Shown in pieces: positions 1 to 8,403 of a DNA stretch of 64,000 bases; position 1 is the stretch's first letter; each line of letters starts with the position of its first letter. The translations under genes were made by a program, and so were the position numbers. Source of the DNA: Microvirga pakistanensis (lineage in GTDB: Bacteria; Pseudomonadota; Alphaproteobacteria; Rhizobiales; Beijerinckiaceae); NCBI RefSeq assembly GCF_004458765.1, contig NZ_SPJX01000185.1, forward strand, positions 111,590 to 175,589, read 5' to 3'. The notes beneath the pieces are model-generated. The model did not search any database, was not told the origin of the DNA, and saw only the letters and a list, made by a program, of their open reading frames with translations.

Positions 1-121
1 GGTGCCGCGCGCGCGGGCGGTCTTCAACCAGGACGGCACGATCGCGGACCAGAAGATCGAGGAACAGCTCCGAGGCTATCTCGAAGGCTTCGTGGCTTTC
101 GTGCGCGCGCGGCGAGGGTGA
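1..121 (+). CDS. C-terminal end of a probable NADPH-dependent FMN reductase (partial)
   Basis: An open frame runs from the window edge to a TGA at 119-121 and encodes about 39 residues. The stretch FNQDGTIADQKIEEQLRGYL followed by an aromatic-rich end resembles the C-terminus of the flavodoxin-like NAD(P)H:FMN/chromate reductase family, where a helix after 'DG.I.D' closes the domain. The N-terminal FMN-binding part lies outside the window, so the family call rests on the tail only. The next gene is convergent. Confidence 0.5.
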   Translation, partial: VPRARAVFNQDGTIADQKIEEQLRGYLEGFVAFVRARRG

Positions 122-142
122 GCGCAGGCGGCCGGATCTCAC

Positions 143-1318
143 TCAGGATTCTTCCCTGTGCTTGAACGGCGTCGCCTCAGCCAGTTCATCGACCGCCTCG
201 GACATGTAGCGGCGCTCCTGATCGAGATAGGCCTGCACCGCTCGCCGCAGCGAGGGATCGGCGATGTCGTGGGCCGATGAGGTGATCACGGGCCTGTAGC
301 CGCGCGCCAGCTTGTGCTCGCCCTGCGCTCCCGCTTCCACGCGCTCGAGCCCGCGCGCGATGGCGAAAGCGATGGCCTGGTAATAGCAGACCTCGAAATG
401 CAGGAAGGGATGATCCTCGATGCAGCCCCAGTTGCGCCCGTACAATCGCTTGTCGCCGATGAGATTGATGGCTCCAGCGATGTACCGGCCCGCGCGCTTG
501 GCCATGACCAGCAGGATCCTGTCGGCCATGCGCTCCCCGATCAGCGAGAAGAAGGGGCGGTTGAGATAGGGCCGCCCCCATTTGCGCGATCCGGTATCCA
601 TGTAGAAGGCGAAGAACGCATCCCAATGCGCCTCCGTGATCTCGGAGCCGGTCAGCCATTCGATGGAAATGCCGTTCCCCAGGGCATCCCGTCGCTCGCG
701 CTTGATGACCTTGCGCTTGCGGGAGGCGAGCGCCGCCAGAAAATCGTCGAAGGTGCCATAACCCTCGTTGAACCAGTGGAACTGCTGATCGTCCCGGCGC
801 AGGAAGGCCTGCCCTGTCAGGGCCGTGAGATCGGTCTGCTGGAGGAAGGTCGCGTGGATCGAAGAGGCGCCGATCTGGTCCCGCAAGGCGCGCAGGCCCG
901 CGATCAGGTGCGCCCGCACGTTGTCCGCCTGCGGGCCTGCCGGCACGAGAAGGCGAGGGCCGGTCACCGGCGTGAAGGGCACGGCGACCTGGAGCTTGGG
1001 ATAGTAGCGGCCTCCGGCGCGCTCGTAGGCGTCCGCCCAGGAATGGTCGAACACGTATTCGCCCATGGAATGGGACTTCACGTAACACGGGGCCGCGCCG
1101 GCCAGCTTGCCGCCCTCGTCCTCGGCCAGGATGTGCACCGGCGCCCAACCGGCCTTGCGGCCGACGCAACCGGAATCCTCGAGAGCCGACAGGAAGGCGT
1201 GAGAAACGAAGGGATTGAACGGGTCGTCCTCGTCGGAACCAGCCTGAAGCGCGCAGGCGTCCCACGCGGCCGCATCAACCGCCTTCAGCCCTTGAGCGAT
1301 TTTGATTTGGAAGACCAC
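143..1318 (-). CDS. FemAB-like / GNAT-superfamily N-acyltransferase (DUF482 type)
   Basis: This 391-residue protein matches the proteobacterial FemAB_like (DUF482, COG3146) family along its whole length. The family-typical N-terminus NPFVSHAFLSALEDSG is near residues 34-50, and VFDHSWADAYERAGGRYYPK and VPFTPVTGPRLL are near 90-125. The basic segment ASRKRKVIKRERR near residue 200 and the C-terminal GAQGEHKLARGY are also family hallmarks. The fold is a tandem GNAT and the proteins are predicted aminoacyl or acyl transferases; the substrate is unknown. No signal peptide is visible, so it is probably cytosolic. It stands alone, convergent with the preceding gene. Confidence 0.8.
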   Translation of the reverse strand: MVFQIKIAQGLKAVDAAAWDACALQAGSDEDDPFNPFVSHAFLSALEDSGCVGRKAGWAPVHILAEDEGGKLAGAAPCYVKSHSMGEYVFDHSWADAYERAGGRYYPKLQVAVPFTPVTGPRLLVPAGPQADNVRAHLIAGLRALRDQIGASSIHATFLQQTDLTALTGQAFLRRDDQQFHWFNEGYGTFDDFLAALASRKRKVIKRERRDALGNGISIEWLTGSEITEAHWDAFFAFYMDTGSRKWGRPYLNRPFFSLIGERMADRILLVMAKRAGRYIAGAINLIGDKRLYGRNWGCIEDHPFLHFEVCYYQAIAFAIARGLERVEAGAQGEHKLARGYRPVITSSAHDIADPSLRRAVQAYLDQERRYMSEAVDELAEATPFKHREES

Positions 1319-1416
1319 TGAATGGAAGGATCCCGCCGCACGATGCGGTAGAGCTAATCACTCGGCGGGATCCTTGCAATATCGCGTCCTGCGACAGTCT
1401 CGGCTCGCGGATGTTC

Positions 1417-2169
1417 CTAAGGCAGGAACCCCTCGAACACCATCTGGTCGGCATGTTTCTCGGCTCGGGCGCGGTCTTCCGGGTTGCGCACGGTCCAGGT
1501 CATGACGGGAAGCTGGCCCAGAAGCCTGCTCAGATAGGTCGAGGCGCAGGGCAGGTCCTTCACGCGCCAGGACAGGAACTGCGGCTGCGACTCGGAAAAA
1601 TGCAGCAGGTTGGCCATCCGGTGCTTCTGCTCGGGAGTGAGAAAGCTGTCGGACGGAGATGCATATTCCAGCTCGCCGATGAAGCCGCGCGTGATGGCCG
1701 GCGCATGCTGGCGCAGATGGGCGACGATGTCCGGGTCGAAGGACTTCACCACGAAGGGGCCGCTGTAATCGGCCAGCACCTCGATGACGCGCTTCGTCAG
1801 GCGCATGTCGCCGTTGAACTTGCTCTTGATCTCGATGACCAGCGGCGTCCGGCCGGCGATCCTGGCCAGGTAGTCCTTGAGGGAGGGGATCTTGTCTCCG
1901 CCCATGGCTCCGGTGATGCCGATGCCGGTGAGGGCGGACAGGTTGCGCTCGATCACGGGGCCTGTTTCCCCGGTGACCCGGTCGAGGTCGAAGTCGTGGA
2001 AGACGATGGCCTCGTTGTCGGCGGTCAGCTGCACGTCGAGCTCGATGGGGAACCCGCGCGCGATGGCGGCTTCCGCGGCCGAGATCGTGTTCTCGATGAT
2101 GCCGTTCGCCTTGTCATGGAGGCCGCGATGGGCGATGGGCTTCGCGACAAGCCAGCTGGGGGTGCTCAT
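1417..2169 (-). CDS. Glycerophosphodiester phosphodiesterase family protein
   Basis: A 250-residue GDPD-domain protein predicted to hydrolyse glycerophosphodiesters to glycerol-3-phosphate and an alcohol. The signature AHRG (residues 13-16) with a downstream EN, the metal-binding ELDV near 43 and the catalytic FHDFDLDRVTG near 57 are intact, as are EIKSKF and VKSFD in the second half of the barrel. There is no signal peptide, so it should be cytosolic, like UgpQ. The ATG at 2169 overlaps the stop of the upstream RidA gene (ATGA), so the two are translationally coupled. Longer in-frame extensions would run back through the RidA gene and were rejected. Confidence 0.88.
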   Translation of the reverse strand: MSTPSWLVAKPIAHRGLHDKANGIIENTISAAEAAIARGFPIELDVQLTADNEAIVFHDFDLDRVTGETGPVIERNLSALTGIGITGAMGGDKIPSLKDYLARIAGRTPLVIEIKSKFNGDMRLTKRVIEVLADYSGPFVVKSFDPDIVAHLRQHAPAITRGFIGELEYASPSDSFLTPEQKHRMANLLHFSESQPQFLSWRVKDLPCASTYLSRLLGQLPVMTWTVRNPEDRARAEKHADQMVFEGFLP

Positions 2170-2636
2170 CTGACTTCGAACATCCCTTCGACTTCGACGC
2201 AGGCGTCGAGCGGCAGCTCGGCGACGCCGATGGTGGAGCGGGCGTGACGCCCCGCATCGCCGAGCACCTCGACCATGAGGTCGGACGCCCCGTTCATCAC
2301 GGGCGCGAGGGCGGCGAAGGTCGGAACGGCGTTGATGAAGCCGCCGAGGCGGACGCAGCGCGCCACGTTGTCGAGATCGCCGACGGCGGCCTTGAGCTGG
2401 GCGAGCAGATTGATGGCGCATAGGCGCGCGGCCTGCTGGCCGATCTCGGGAGACACCTCCGCGCCGAGCTTGCCCTTGTGCTCGTCGGCGATCTTGCCGT
2501 CCTGGCCGAGGCAAAGCTGTCCGGAGATGATCACCAGGTTGCCCGTGCGCACGAACGGAACGTAGTTCGCCACCGGGGCGGCTGGGTTCGGCAGAGTGAT
2601 GCCGAGTTCTTGGAGTTTCTTGTCGACTGCGCTCAT
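2166..2636 (-). CDS. RidA family protein (YjgF/YER057c/UK114, long subtype)
   Basis: About 156 residues starting MSAVDKKLQELGITLP. The pattern NYVPFVRTGNLVIISGQ, then GLA/RLCAINLLAQLK and the C-terminal ELPLDACVEVEG, is that of the longer YjgF/RidA subgroup (about 150 aa) common in alphaproteobacteria. RidA proteins deaminate reactive enamine/imine intermediates from PLP enzymes; members of this subgroup often lack the canonical RidA arginine, so deaminase activity here is not certain. I chose the internal ATG at 2636 because it opens the conserved domain; an ATG seven codons upstream is possible. It overlaps the downstream glycerophosphodiesterase by 4 bp. Confidence 0.85.
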   Translation of the reverse strand: MSAVDKKLQELGITLPNPAAPVANYVPFVRTGNLVIISGQLCLGQDGKIADEHKGKLGAEVSPEIGQQAARLCAINLLAQLKAAVGDLDNVARCVRLGGFINAVPTFAALAPVMNGASDLMVEVLGDAGRHARSTIGVAELPLDACVEVEGMFEVR

Positions 2637-2902
2637 GGAGCCCTCTGCTTGCAACAATGTGAGGGATTAGTGGCGGATGATGCTTTAGGACGCAAGCCGG
2701 AACGTTGCCCTGTCCTCAACGTGTCCCTATCTTCGCGGGAGCGGATCGTGCGGAGACGTGGGCCCGGCGCTCGCTGACGGGCTCTTCTGGGCGCACCCGA
2801 GGATGCTCCGCTCGAAGGGCGGGCAGCGGAAGGGTTCGCGAAGCGGAAACCATTCCCACGTCCGATGCACCGGGCGAATTCTGGGCGAATTCTGGAGAAG
2901 AC

Positions 2903-3745
2903 ATGCGTTCCCTCATCCTGGCCACCGGCCTTTTCCTTTCGTACGCCGTGCTTACCCCCGCCTGGGCGCAGGACGCGAAAGCCCCTGTCCGTCTCGTGCC
3001 GCACCGGGCGGTGTATGACCTCTCGCTCCTGCGCTCCGAGGGGTCCAAGGGGGTCGAGTCGGCGACGGGCCGCATCGCCATGGAGTTCGGCGGCGACGCC
3101 TGCGACGGCTATACCCTGAAATACCGCCAGGTCACGGTGCTCGACAGCAGCGAGGCGGGCCGGCGCACTCTGGACGTCCAGACGGCGACCTACGAAACGG
3201 GCGATGGCCTGTCCATGCGCTTCAAGAGCACCTCCACGACGCAGGGCCTCGTCCGCGACGGCATCGACGGCGAGGCGCAGCTGCGGCCCGACGGTTCCCT
3301 CGACGTGCGCTTCAAGCAGCCCCGCGACGATACCTTCGCGGCCACGGGCCAGCCGGTCTTTCCGACGGAGCACATGAAGCGCCTGATCGGCATGGCCCGC
3401 AAGGGAGAGCACACCTATTCCGCGCGGGTCTACGACGGCTCGGACGACGGCAAGAAGGTCTACGAGACCTTGAGCCTCATCGGCAACCGCATCGAGCCGG
3501 GAACTGGCGGGCAGATGGAGGAGCCGGCGCGGCAGGAGGCGCTGGCGCAGACCCCGCGCTGGCCGGTGACCATCAGCTATTTCGAGGAAGGCAACGCCGA
3601 CAGGGCGCCGGCCTACACGATTTCGTTCGAGCTCTACGAGAACGGGATCGCCCGGGCACTGAAGATCAATTACGGCGAGTTCGCCCTCAAGGGCGATCTC
3701 AAGAGCCTGGAGGTCCCGTCCGTCGCGAGCGCCTGTCAGCGCTGA
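2903..3745 (+). CDS. eipB: Cell envelope integrity protein EipB (DUF1849)
   Basis: A 280-residue exported protein whose signal peptide ends near residue 23 (TPAWAQ). The mature part carries the DUF1849 features VPHRAVYDLSL, SATGRIAMEF, TYETGDGLSMRFKS and DVRFKQPRDD. Two cysteines, C67 and C278, correspond to the conserved pair that forms a disulfide in Brucella EipB, a periplasmic beta-spiral protein needed for envelope integrity. The ATG at 2903 follows a GGAGAAG ribosome site. Its 3' end overlaps the convergent dinB gene by 10 bp, so the two cannot be separated by an intergenic terminator. A longer frame upstream (from 2705) has no signal peptide in the right place and was rejected. Confidence 0.88.
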   Translation: MRSLILATGLFLSYAVLTPAWAQDAKAPVRLVPHRAVYDLSLLRSEGSKGVESATGRIAMEFGGDACDGYTLKYRQVTVLDSSEAGRRTLDVQTATYETGDGLSMRFKSTSTTQGLVRDGIDGEAQLRPDGSLDVRFKQPRDDTFAATGQPVFPTEHMKRLIGMARKGEHTYSARVYDGSDDGKKVYETLSLIGNRIEPGTGGQMEEPARQEALAQTPRWPVTISYFEEGNADRAPAYTISFELYENGIARALKINYGEFALKGDLKSLEVPSVASACQR

Positions 3746-5013
3746 GGCTTGTTGCGCAGGGCGATGCCTTTCTGCAGGGCGGCGGCGCCGAACTTGTCGC
3801 GGATCCTGTCGATGGCGGATTCCATCTGCACCTGCTTCGCCACGCTCTGATCGGCGAGATCGCCGCGATCCGCCTCGGCGGCGTCGCAGAGATCCGCCGC
3901 CCCGATGCCGATGAGGCGATAGGCCGTGCCGTCGCAGGCCGCTTTCAGGAGCTGCCGTGCGGGCTCGAAGAGCCGCGCCGCGAGCTGCGTCGGGGCGAGG
4001 CCCGAGCGGGTGCGGGTGAGGAGCCGGAACTCCCGGTCCTTCAATTTCAGGGTGACGCTGCGCCCGGCGAGCCCTGCCGCCTTCAGGCGTCGCGACACCT
4101 TCTCGGACAGGCGCCAGAGGATCGGCTCCAGGTCGTCGAAGGATCTGAGGTCGGTCTCGAAGGTCGTTTCCGCCGAAATGCTCTTGGTCTCCCGTTCGGG
4201 AGTCACGCGCCGCGTGTCCTCGCCCCAGGCGAGGCGGGAGAGGCGCTGCGCATCGCGCCCGAGCGCCTCGAACAGGGTTTTCAGGGGAACCTCGCGCAGG
4301 TGCACGATCTGCGTGACGCCCACTTTCGCCAGCCGCGCCTGACCGGCGGCCCCGATGCCGGGAATGATGCCGACCGGCTTGTCGGCGAGAAAATCCGGGG
4401 CCTCCTTACGCCCGATGATCGAGAAGCCGCGCGGTTTCTGGAAGTCGGATGCGATCTTGGCGAGGAACTTGTTGTAGGACAGCCCCACCGAGATCGTGAT
4501 CCCGATCTCCTTCTCCACCTTGTGGGCGAAGCGGGCCAGCGTCTGGGCCGGGCTGCCGTGGTGGAGGCGCTCCGTTCCCGTCAGATCGAGAAAGGCCTCG
4601 TCGATGGAAACCGGCTCGACCAGGGGGGTCAGCTCGAGCATCAGTTCACGCACCTCGTGCCCGGCCTTGCGGTACTTCTCGCCATTGGGCGGGATCACCA
4701 CCGCATGCGGACAGAGTTTCAAGGCCTGGAACATGGGCATGGCGGAGCGCACCCCGTAGGTGCGCGCGACATAGCAGGCGGTGGAGACCACGCCCCGTTT
4801 GCCGCCGCCGATGATCACCGGCTTGTCGGCTAGGGCGGGATCGTCCCGCTTTTCCACGGCGGCGAAGAAGGCGTCGCAATCCACATGCGCGATGGCGAGC
4901 AGGTCGCGTTCCTCGTGGCGCAGCAGGCGGGGCGACCCGCAGGCATCGCACCGCCCCGCCATGGGCGAGGCGGCGAAGTTGAGGCAATCGCGGCAGAACG
5001 GGGCGTTGCTCAT
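3736..5013 (-). CDS. dinB: DNA polymerase IV with N-terminal zinc ribbon
   Basis: A Y-family translesion polymerase of 425 residues. A four-cysteine ribbon (C7, C10, C22, C25) precedes the catalytic core, the arrangement typical of rhizobial chromosomal DinB. Catalytic carboxylates are visible in HVDCDAFFAAVEKRDDP (D45) and in SIDEAFLDLTG near residue 137. The little-finger part follows, with ETKSISAETTFETDL near 275. The start at 5013 opens the zinc ribbon; upstream in-frame sequence looks non-coding. I found no GTTC-N7-GTTC LexA box near the start. Upstream on the same strand is a DUF3572 gene, 56 bp away. Confidence 0.93.
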   Translation of the reverse strand: MSNAPFCRDCLNFAASPMAGRCDACGSPRLLRHEERDLLAIAHVDCDAFFAAVEKRDDPALADKPVIIGGGKRGVVSTACYVARTYGVRSAMPMFQALKLCPHAVVIPPNGEKYRKAGHEVRELMLELTPLVEPVSIDEAFLDLTGTERLHHGSPAQTLARFAHKVEKEIGITISVGLSYNKFLAKIASDFQKPRGFSIIGRKEAPDFLADKPVGIIPGIGAAGQARLAKVGVTQIVHLREVPLKTLFEALGRDAQRLSRLAWGEDTRRVTPERETKSISAETTFETDLRSFDDLEPILWRLSEKVSRRLKAAGLAGRSVTLKLKDREFRLLTRTRSGLAPTQLAARLFEPARQLLKAACDGTAYRLIGIGAADLCDAAEADRGDLADQSVAKQVQMESAIDRIRDKFGAAALQKGIALRNKPQR

Positions 5014-5069
5014 AGGTTGCTCATGGCGGCTGGCACTTGGCGGATCGTGAGCCGCAGGGGCAGGGACGG

Positions 5070-5360
5070 TTACTCGAACTCCGAGGGAGAGAGGGCCCAA
5101 TGGGCCGCCATGATGTGCTCCGGCTTGGTGTCCAGCTCCTTCGCCAGGGCCATCAGCAGCGGCTCGTCGGACGCAACGTAGTCCAGAATTCCCGCGAAAA
5201 AGCCGGGTTCTGAGGCCGCGGAACGGATGGTGTCGGGTCTCAGCCCCGAAACCGCCAGAAAGCGGCCCATACGTTCCTCGTCGCTCGTGATGAACGCAAA
5301 GGCGCTCACTGCGACATTTTCGGCCTCGTCTCTATTCATCCTTTTTAAGGGAGTGTTCAT
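5070..5360 (-). CDS. DUF3572 domain-containing protein
   Basis: A small acidic protein of about 96 residues. DEAENVAVSAFAFITSDEER, FLAVSGLRPDTIRS and the C-terminal HIMAAHWAL match the alphaproteobacterial DUF3572 family. Function is unknown. The family is typically encoded next to, and divergent from, divK, as here (100 bp between starts). The ATG at 5360 was chosen; an ATG at 5339 directly abuts its only purine-rich stretch and so has poor spacing. No signal peptide or membrane segment is visible. Confidence 0.8.
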   Translation of the reverse strand: MNTPLKRMNRDEAENVAVSAFAFITSDEERMGRFLAVSGLRPDTIRSAASEPGFFAGILDYVASDEPLLMALAKELDTKPEHIMAAHWALSPSEFE

Positions 5361-5460
5361 GCTGTCGGTTTGCACTTCATCAATAGGTTGTGCCCTAACT
5401 ATACCATTGTCAGAAGAGATAGGCGGGTGAAATGCTGCGTCAGGCCCAGGGACGGTGCCA

Positions 5461-5844
5461 ATGAAGAAGACCGTGCTCATCGTTGAGGATAACGAACTCA
5501 ACATGAAGCTCTTCAACGATCTCCTCGAGGCCCATGGTTATGCCACGCTGAAGACCAGCCACGGCATCGAGGCCATGGAGCTGGCGCGCGCCCATAAGCC
5601 GGACCTGATTCTCATGGATATCCAGCTGCCGGAGGTCTCCGGCCTGGAGGTGACGCGCTGGCTCAAGGCGGACGAAGAGCTGAAAACCATTCCGGTGATC
5701 GCGATCACGGCGTTCGCCATGAAGGGCGACGAGGAGCGGATCCGGGAAGGGGGCTGCGAAGCCTACATGTCCAAGCCGATCTCGGTGGCCAAGTTCATCG
5801 CGACTGTGAAAACATACCTCGAGGCCGACGGAGCTTCGGCCTAA
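5461..5844 (+). CDS. divK: Response regulator DivK
   Basis: A stand-alone receiver domain of 127 residues. The acidic pocket (E9, D10), phospho-acceptor D53 in [12 protein letters not shown]83 and K105 are all present, and the sequence is very close to Caulobacter DivK ([40 protein letters not shown]). DivK is the diffusible single-domain regulator that controls DivJ/PleC/DivL and hence CtrA activity in the cell cycle. Usually pleD lies immediately downstream; here no GGDEF gene follows, only a non-coding stretch with a structured RNA candidate. The ATG at 5461 is preceded by AGGGA at suitable distance. Confidence 0.93.
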   Translation: MKKTVLIVEDNELNMKLFNDLLEAHGYATLKTSHGIEAMELARAHKPDLILMDIQLPEVSGLEVTRWLKADEELKTIPVIAITAFAMKGDEERIREGGCEAYMSKPISVAKFIATVKTYLEADGASA

Positions 5845-5934
5845 CTGTCAAGCCGGGCCGGGCGCGCCTTGCAACAAAAACGGCTTTCCCGTGAATTTTT
5901 CTGGGAAAATGCAGCTTTTCAGGCACATAGGCGC

Positions 5935-5962
5935 TTGCATCGGACGATGTTTCCAATATGTT
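5935..5962 (+). promoter_or_regulatory. Predicted sigma-70-type promoter of the 6S-like RNA candidate
   Basis: TTGCAT (5935-5940), 16-bp spacer, TATGTT (5957-5962). The -10 is imperfect. It lies about 100 bp after divK and would start transcription near 5969, just before the structured region that ends in a clear terminator. Confidence 0.4.
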
Positions 5963-5968
5963 CAAGCC

Positions 5969-6150
5969 AACATTCCGCCGAGGCGGAAGAAATGCCCTAC
6001 GGATGCTCAGGTCCGCCGCATCTCCTGGGACTTCGTGGGCTCGGCCAGGCTGGAGGCGGATCGTTGCCTCCTCAACACCGCTTCCAGCCGGCCACCTCTT
6101 CAAGCTCCAGCCTTCTCGAAAGACCGAGCAGCGCCGCAAGGCGCTTTTTT
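5969..6150 (+). ncRNA. Structured non-coding RNA candidate, 6S-like architecture
   Basis: About 180 nt between a promoter-like element and an intrinsic terminator, with no supported ORF. The segment GGCGGAAG (5981-5988) can pair with CTTCCAGCC (about 6081-6089) as a closing stem. An apical arm is formed by GTCCGCC...CTCC with GGAG...GCGGATC (about 6011-6063). A mostly unpaired bubble lies between the two. A closing stem, central bubble and apical arm is the layout of 6S RNA, the mimic of an open promoter that binds RNA polymerase. This is a hand-made pairing; I did not compute a fold and do not have an aligned family member. It could also be another trans-acting RNA. Confidence 0.45.
6130..6150 (+). 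terminator. Intrinsic terminator
   Basis: Perfect 6-bp stem AGCGCC/GGCGCT with GCAA tetraloop followed by six T residues (6145-6150). It ends the RNA candidate and any read-through from divK. Confidence 0.8.
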
Positions 6151-6556
6151 ATTGCCGGCGGGAGCTGCTCCACCCTGTCCCGGCTCTCAGCAGGCTCCCC
6201 TTCCTCAAATGGCGCATCGTCTGCTGCGGACCCGAAGGGCCGCGTCGGCGAAAACCGGGTCCACTTTTCCGCACGATGCGCTAGCTTTCCTCCTGCATGA
6301 TCCGCAGTCCGGCCAGGCTGGAATGCGAATCGGGAACGTTCACAGGTCTTTAGCTTGCACGTGAAGCTTGCCCGAGACTATTGGGACGAATAGCCGATGC
6401 TGCTGGGTAAGACTCGGGTGAGCATCGCTCGGGCGCACCGGCCGTAAGACCGAACCGGTTTTCGGATCCGGCCATGCGCGGCGCAACAAGGAAGCATCGG
6501 TTGGGCCTTGAGCGGCGTTCGCTTTCGAGGCCGATGCTCCAGAAGAGGGGATCGAC
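6151..6556. other. Gene-free interval upstream of adenine deaminase
   Basis: About 400 bp without a supported ORF. It contains one copy of a dispersed repeat (6229-6284) and further CGGTTTTCGGATCCGG-like fragments near 6450-6470 that look like decayed members of the same family. Promoter elements for the downstream ade gene are presumably here, but I cannot assign them with confidence. Confidence 0.6.
6229..6284 (+). repeat. Dispersed intergenic repeat, copy 1
   Basis: A 56-bp element beginning GACCCGAAGGGCC and ending GCACGATGCGCTAG. A second copy at 11126-11181 differs at three positions only. The core TCCACTTTT...GATGC is shared, more loosely, with elements at 39738-39786 and 41647-41694. 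It behaves like a rhizobial REP-type short palindromic repeat: intergenic, multi-copy, non-coding. Confidence 0.75.
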
Positions 6557-8398
6557 ATGGACCAGCGCACGCCTTCACTCCCGCCGACATCGGCCCTGAC
6601 ACGGTTTTCCGTCGCGCCCTTGTCCACCATGACCCGGCGGCTGGCCGACGTCGCCTCCGGTCGGGCTCCTGCGGATCTGGTCATCACCGGCGCGCGGGTT
6701 CTCTCGACCTACAGCGAGCGCATCGCGCAGGAACGGGAGGTGTGGATCGCGGGCGGCCGCATCGCAGCGGTGAAGCCGGCCGGCGCCCACAGAAGTGTGA
6801 ACGGCACGCCGGGGCGCGTCTACGACGCGCGGGGAGGCATCATTGCCCCGGGTCTCGTCGATCCGCACATCCATATCGAGAGCAGCATGGTGACGGCCTG
6901 CGCCTATGCGGAGGCGGCGCTGCTCAACGGCACCACCACGATCTTCTGCGACAGCCACGAGATCGGCAACGTGATGGATTCCGCCGGGATCGAGATGATG
7001 CTGGAGGATGCGCGGCACGCGCCGCTCTCCATCTTCCTCACCGTGCCGAGCACGGTTCCTGCCACGTCGCCGGATCTCGAGACCGCGGGCGGCGACCTGA
7101 CGCCCGAAAAGATCGCCGCCCTCTTCGACCGCTGGCCCGAAGCCGCGGCGCTCGGGGAGAAGATGGATTTCGTGCCCGTCACCATGGGTGACGAACGAAG
7201 CCATGCGATCCTGGCCGCCGCGCTCGAACGCGGCAAGCCCGTCTCCGGCCACATCTACGGACGCGAGTTCGTGGCGGCTTATGCGGCGAGCGGCGTCACC
7301 GACACGCACGAGGCTATCGACCGCGACATCGCCGACGACCTGCTCGACGCGGGCATCTGGATCTTCCTGCGCGGCGGGCCTCCGACGACGCCGTGGCACT
7401 CTCTACCGGAAGCCATCAAGACCATCACGGAGCTCGGGGCCTCGCACAAGCGCATCTGCGTCTGCACGGACGACCGCGACGCGGACGATCTCATGATGTT
7501 CGGCATGGATTGGGTGACGCGGGAGGCGCGTCGCTCAGGGCTCGGCCGCGAGCAGGCCTGGAGCATGGGCTCGCTCCATCCCGCCACGCGTTTCGGCATG
7601 GAAGGGGAGATCGGCGGTCTCGGCGGCGGACGCCGCGCCGATATGGTGCTGCTCGATGACGAGCTGCAGGTTCAGAACACCTGGTACGGTGGCGAGCTCG
7701 TCGTCGAGAACCGGAGGATCACGCCCATTCTCGATCAGGCGCTCTCCAACCGCTACCGCTATCCGGAGGCCGCCTACCGCACGGTGCATGTTCCGAGCGT
7801 TCCGAAACTCGTTCCGGAGCTTCCGACGCAAGCCTGCACCGCGAACGTGATCCGCGTGGCGCTGCCGGGCATCGTGCTCTTCCACGACAAGGTGAGACTG
7901 GAGCGGGAGGAGAGCTGGGACGCTCTGCTCGCCAAGAACGATCTCACCTTCGTCACCGTCATAGAGCGCCATGGGCGCACCGGCGGCAAGGGCGTAGCGC
8001 ACGGGTTTCTCAAGGATTTCGGCCTGAAGAGCGGCGCCGTCGCGAGCAGCGTGGGGCATGATTCCCACAACATCATCGTCGCCGGAACCAACGAGGCCGA
8101 CATGCGCGTGGCTCTCGATGCGCTCATCGGGGCGCAGGGCGGCGTCTGCATCGTGGATCGGGGCGAGATCGTCGCCATGGTGCCGCTGCCGATCGCGGGT
8201 CTTCTGTCCGACAAGCGCGTGACGGAGGTCGCCGATGAAACACGCGCGCTGAAGGAGGCATGGGGCAGGGCGGGCTGCAGGATTCCCTATATGGGCTTCA
8301 ACCTGATCCCGCTCTCGGTGATCCCGGAGATCCGGATCACCGATAAGGGCCTCGTGCTCGTGCCCGAGATGGAGCTCGTGTCGCTCTACGAAGAATGA
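6557..8398 (+). CDS. ade: Adenine deaminase
   Basis: A 613-residue amidohydrolase-family adenine deaminase (adenine to hypoxanthine plus ammonia, purine salvage). The metal-binding HIH is at residues 104-106 in [13 protein letters not shown], followed by [15 protein letters not shown]. The family-specific [11 protein letters not shown] and the C-terminal [12 protein letters not shown] are present. It is slightly longer than E. coli Ade (588 aa) because of about 25 extra N-terminal residues. It stands alone, with a convergent hydrolase gene 5 bp after its stop. Substrate supply would connect with guaA/guaB later in the window, though these are distant and separately transcribed. Confidence 0.93.
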   Translation: MDQRTPSLPPTSALTRFSVAPLSTMTRRLADVASGRAPADLVITGARVLSTYSERIAQEREVWIAGGRIAAVKPAGAHRSVNGTPGRVYDARGGIIAPGLVDPHIHIESSMVTACAYAEAALLNGTTTIFCDSHEIGNVMDSAGIEMMLEDARHAPLSIFLTVPSTVPATSPDLETAGGDLTPEKIAALFDRWPEAAALGEKMDFVPVTMGDERSHAILAAALERGKPVSGHIYGREFVAAYAASGVTDTHEAIDRDIADDLLDAGIWIFLRGGPPTTPWHSLPEAIKTITELGASHKRICVCTDDRDADDLMMFGMDWVTREARRSGLGREQAWSMGSLHPATRFGMEGEIGGLGGGRRADMVLLDDELQVQNTWYGGELVVENRRITPILDQALSNRYRYPEAAYRTVHVPSVPKLVPELPTQACTANVIRVALPGIVLFHDKVRLEREESWDALLAKNDLTFVTVIERHGRTGGKGVAHGFLKDFGLKSGAVASSVGHDSHNIIVAGTNEADMRVALDALIGAQGGVCIVDRGEIVAMVPLPIAGLLSDKRVTEVADETRALKEAWGRAGCRIPYMGFNLIPLSVIPEIRITDKGLVLVPEMELVSLYEE

Positions 8399-8403
8399 GA
8401 GCG

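Noticed and set aside
3736..5100. LexA box near dinB
   Set aside because: No GTTC-N7-GTTC within the upstream 150 bp.
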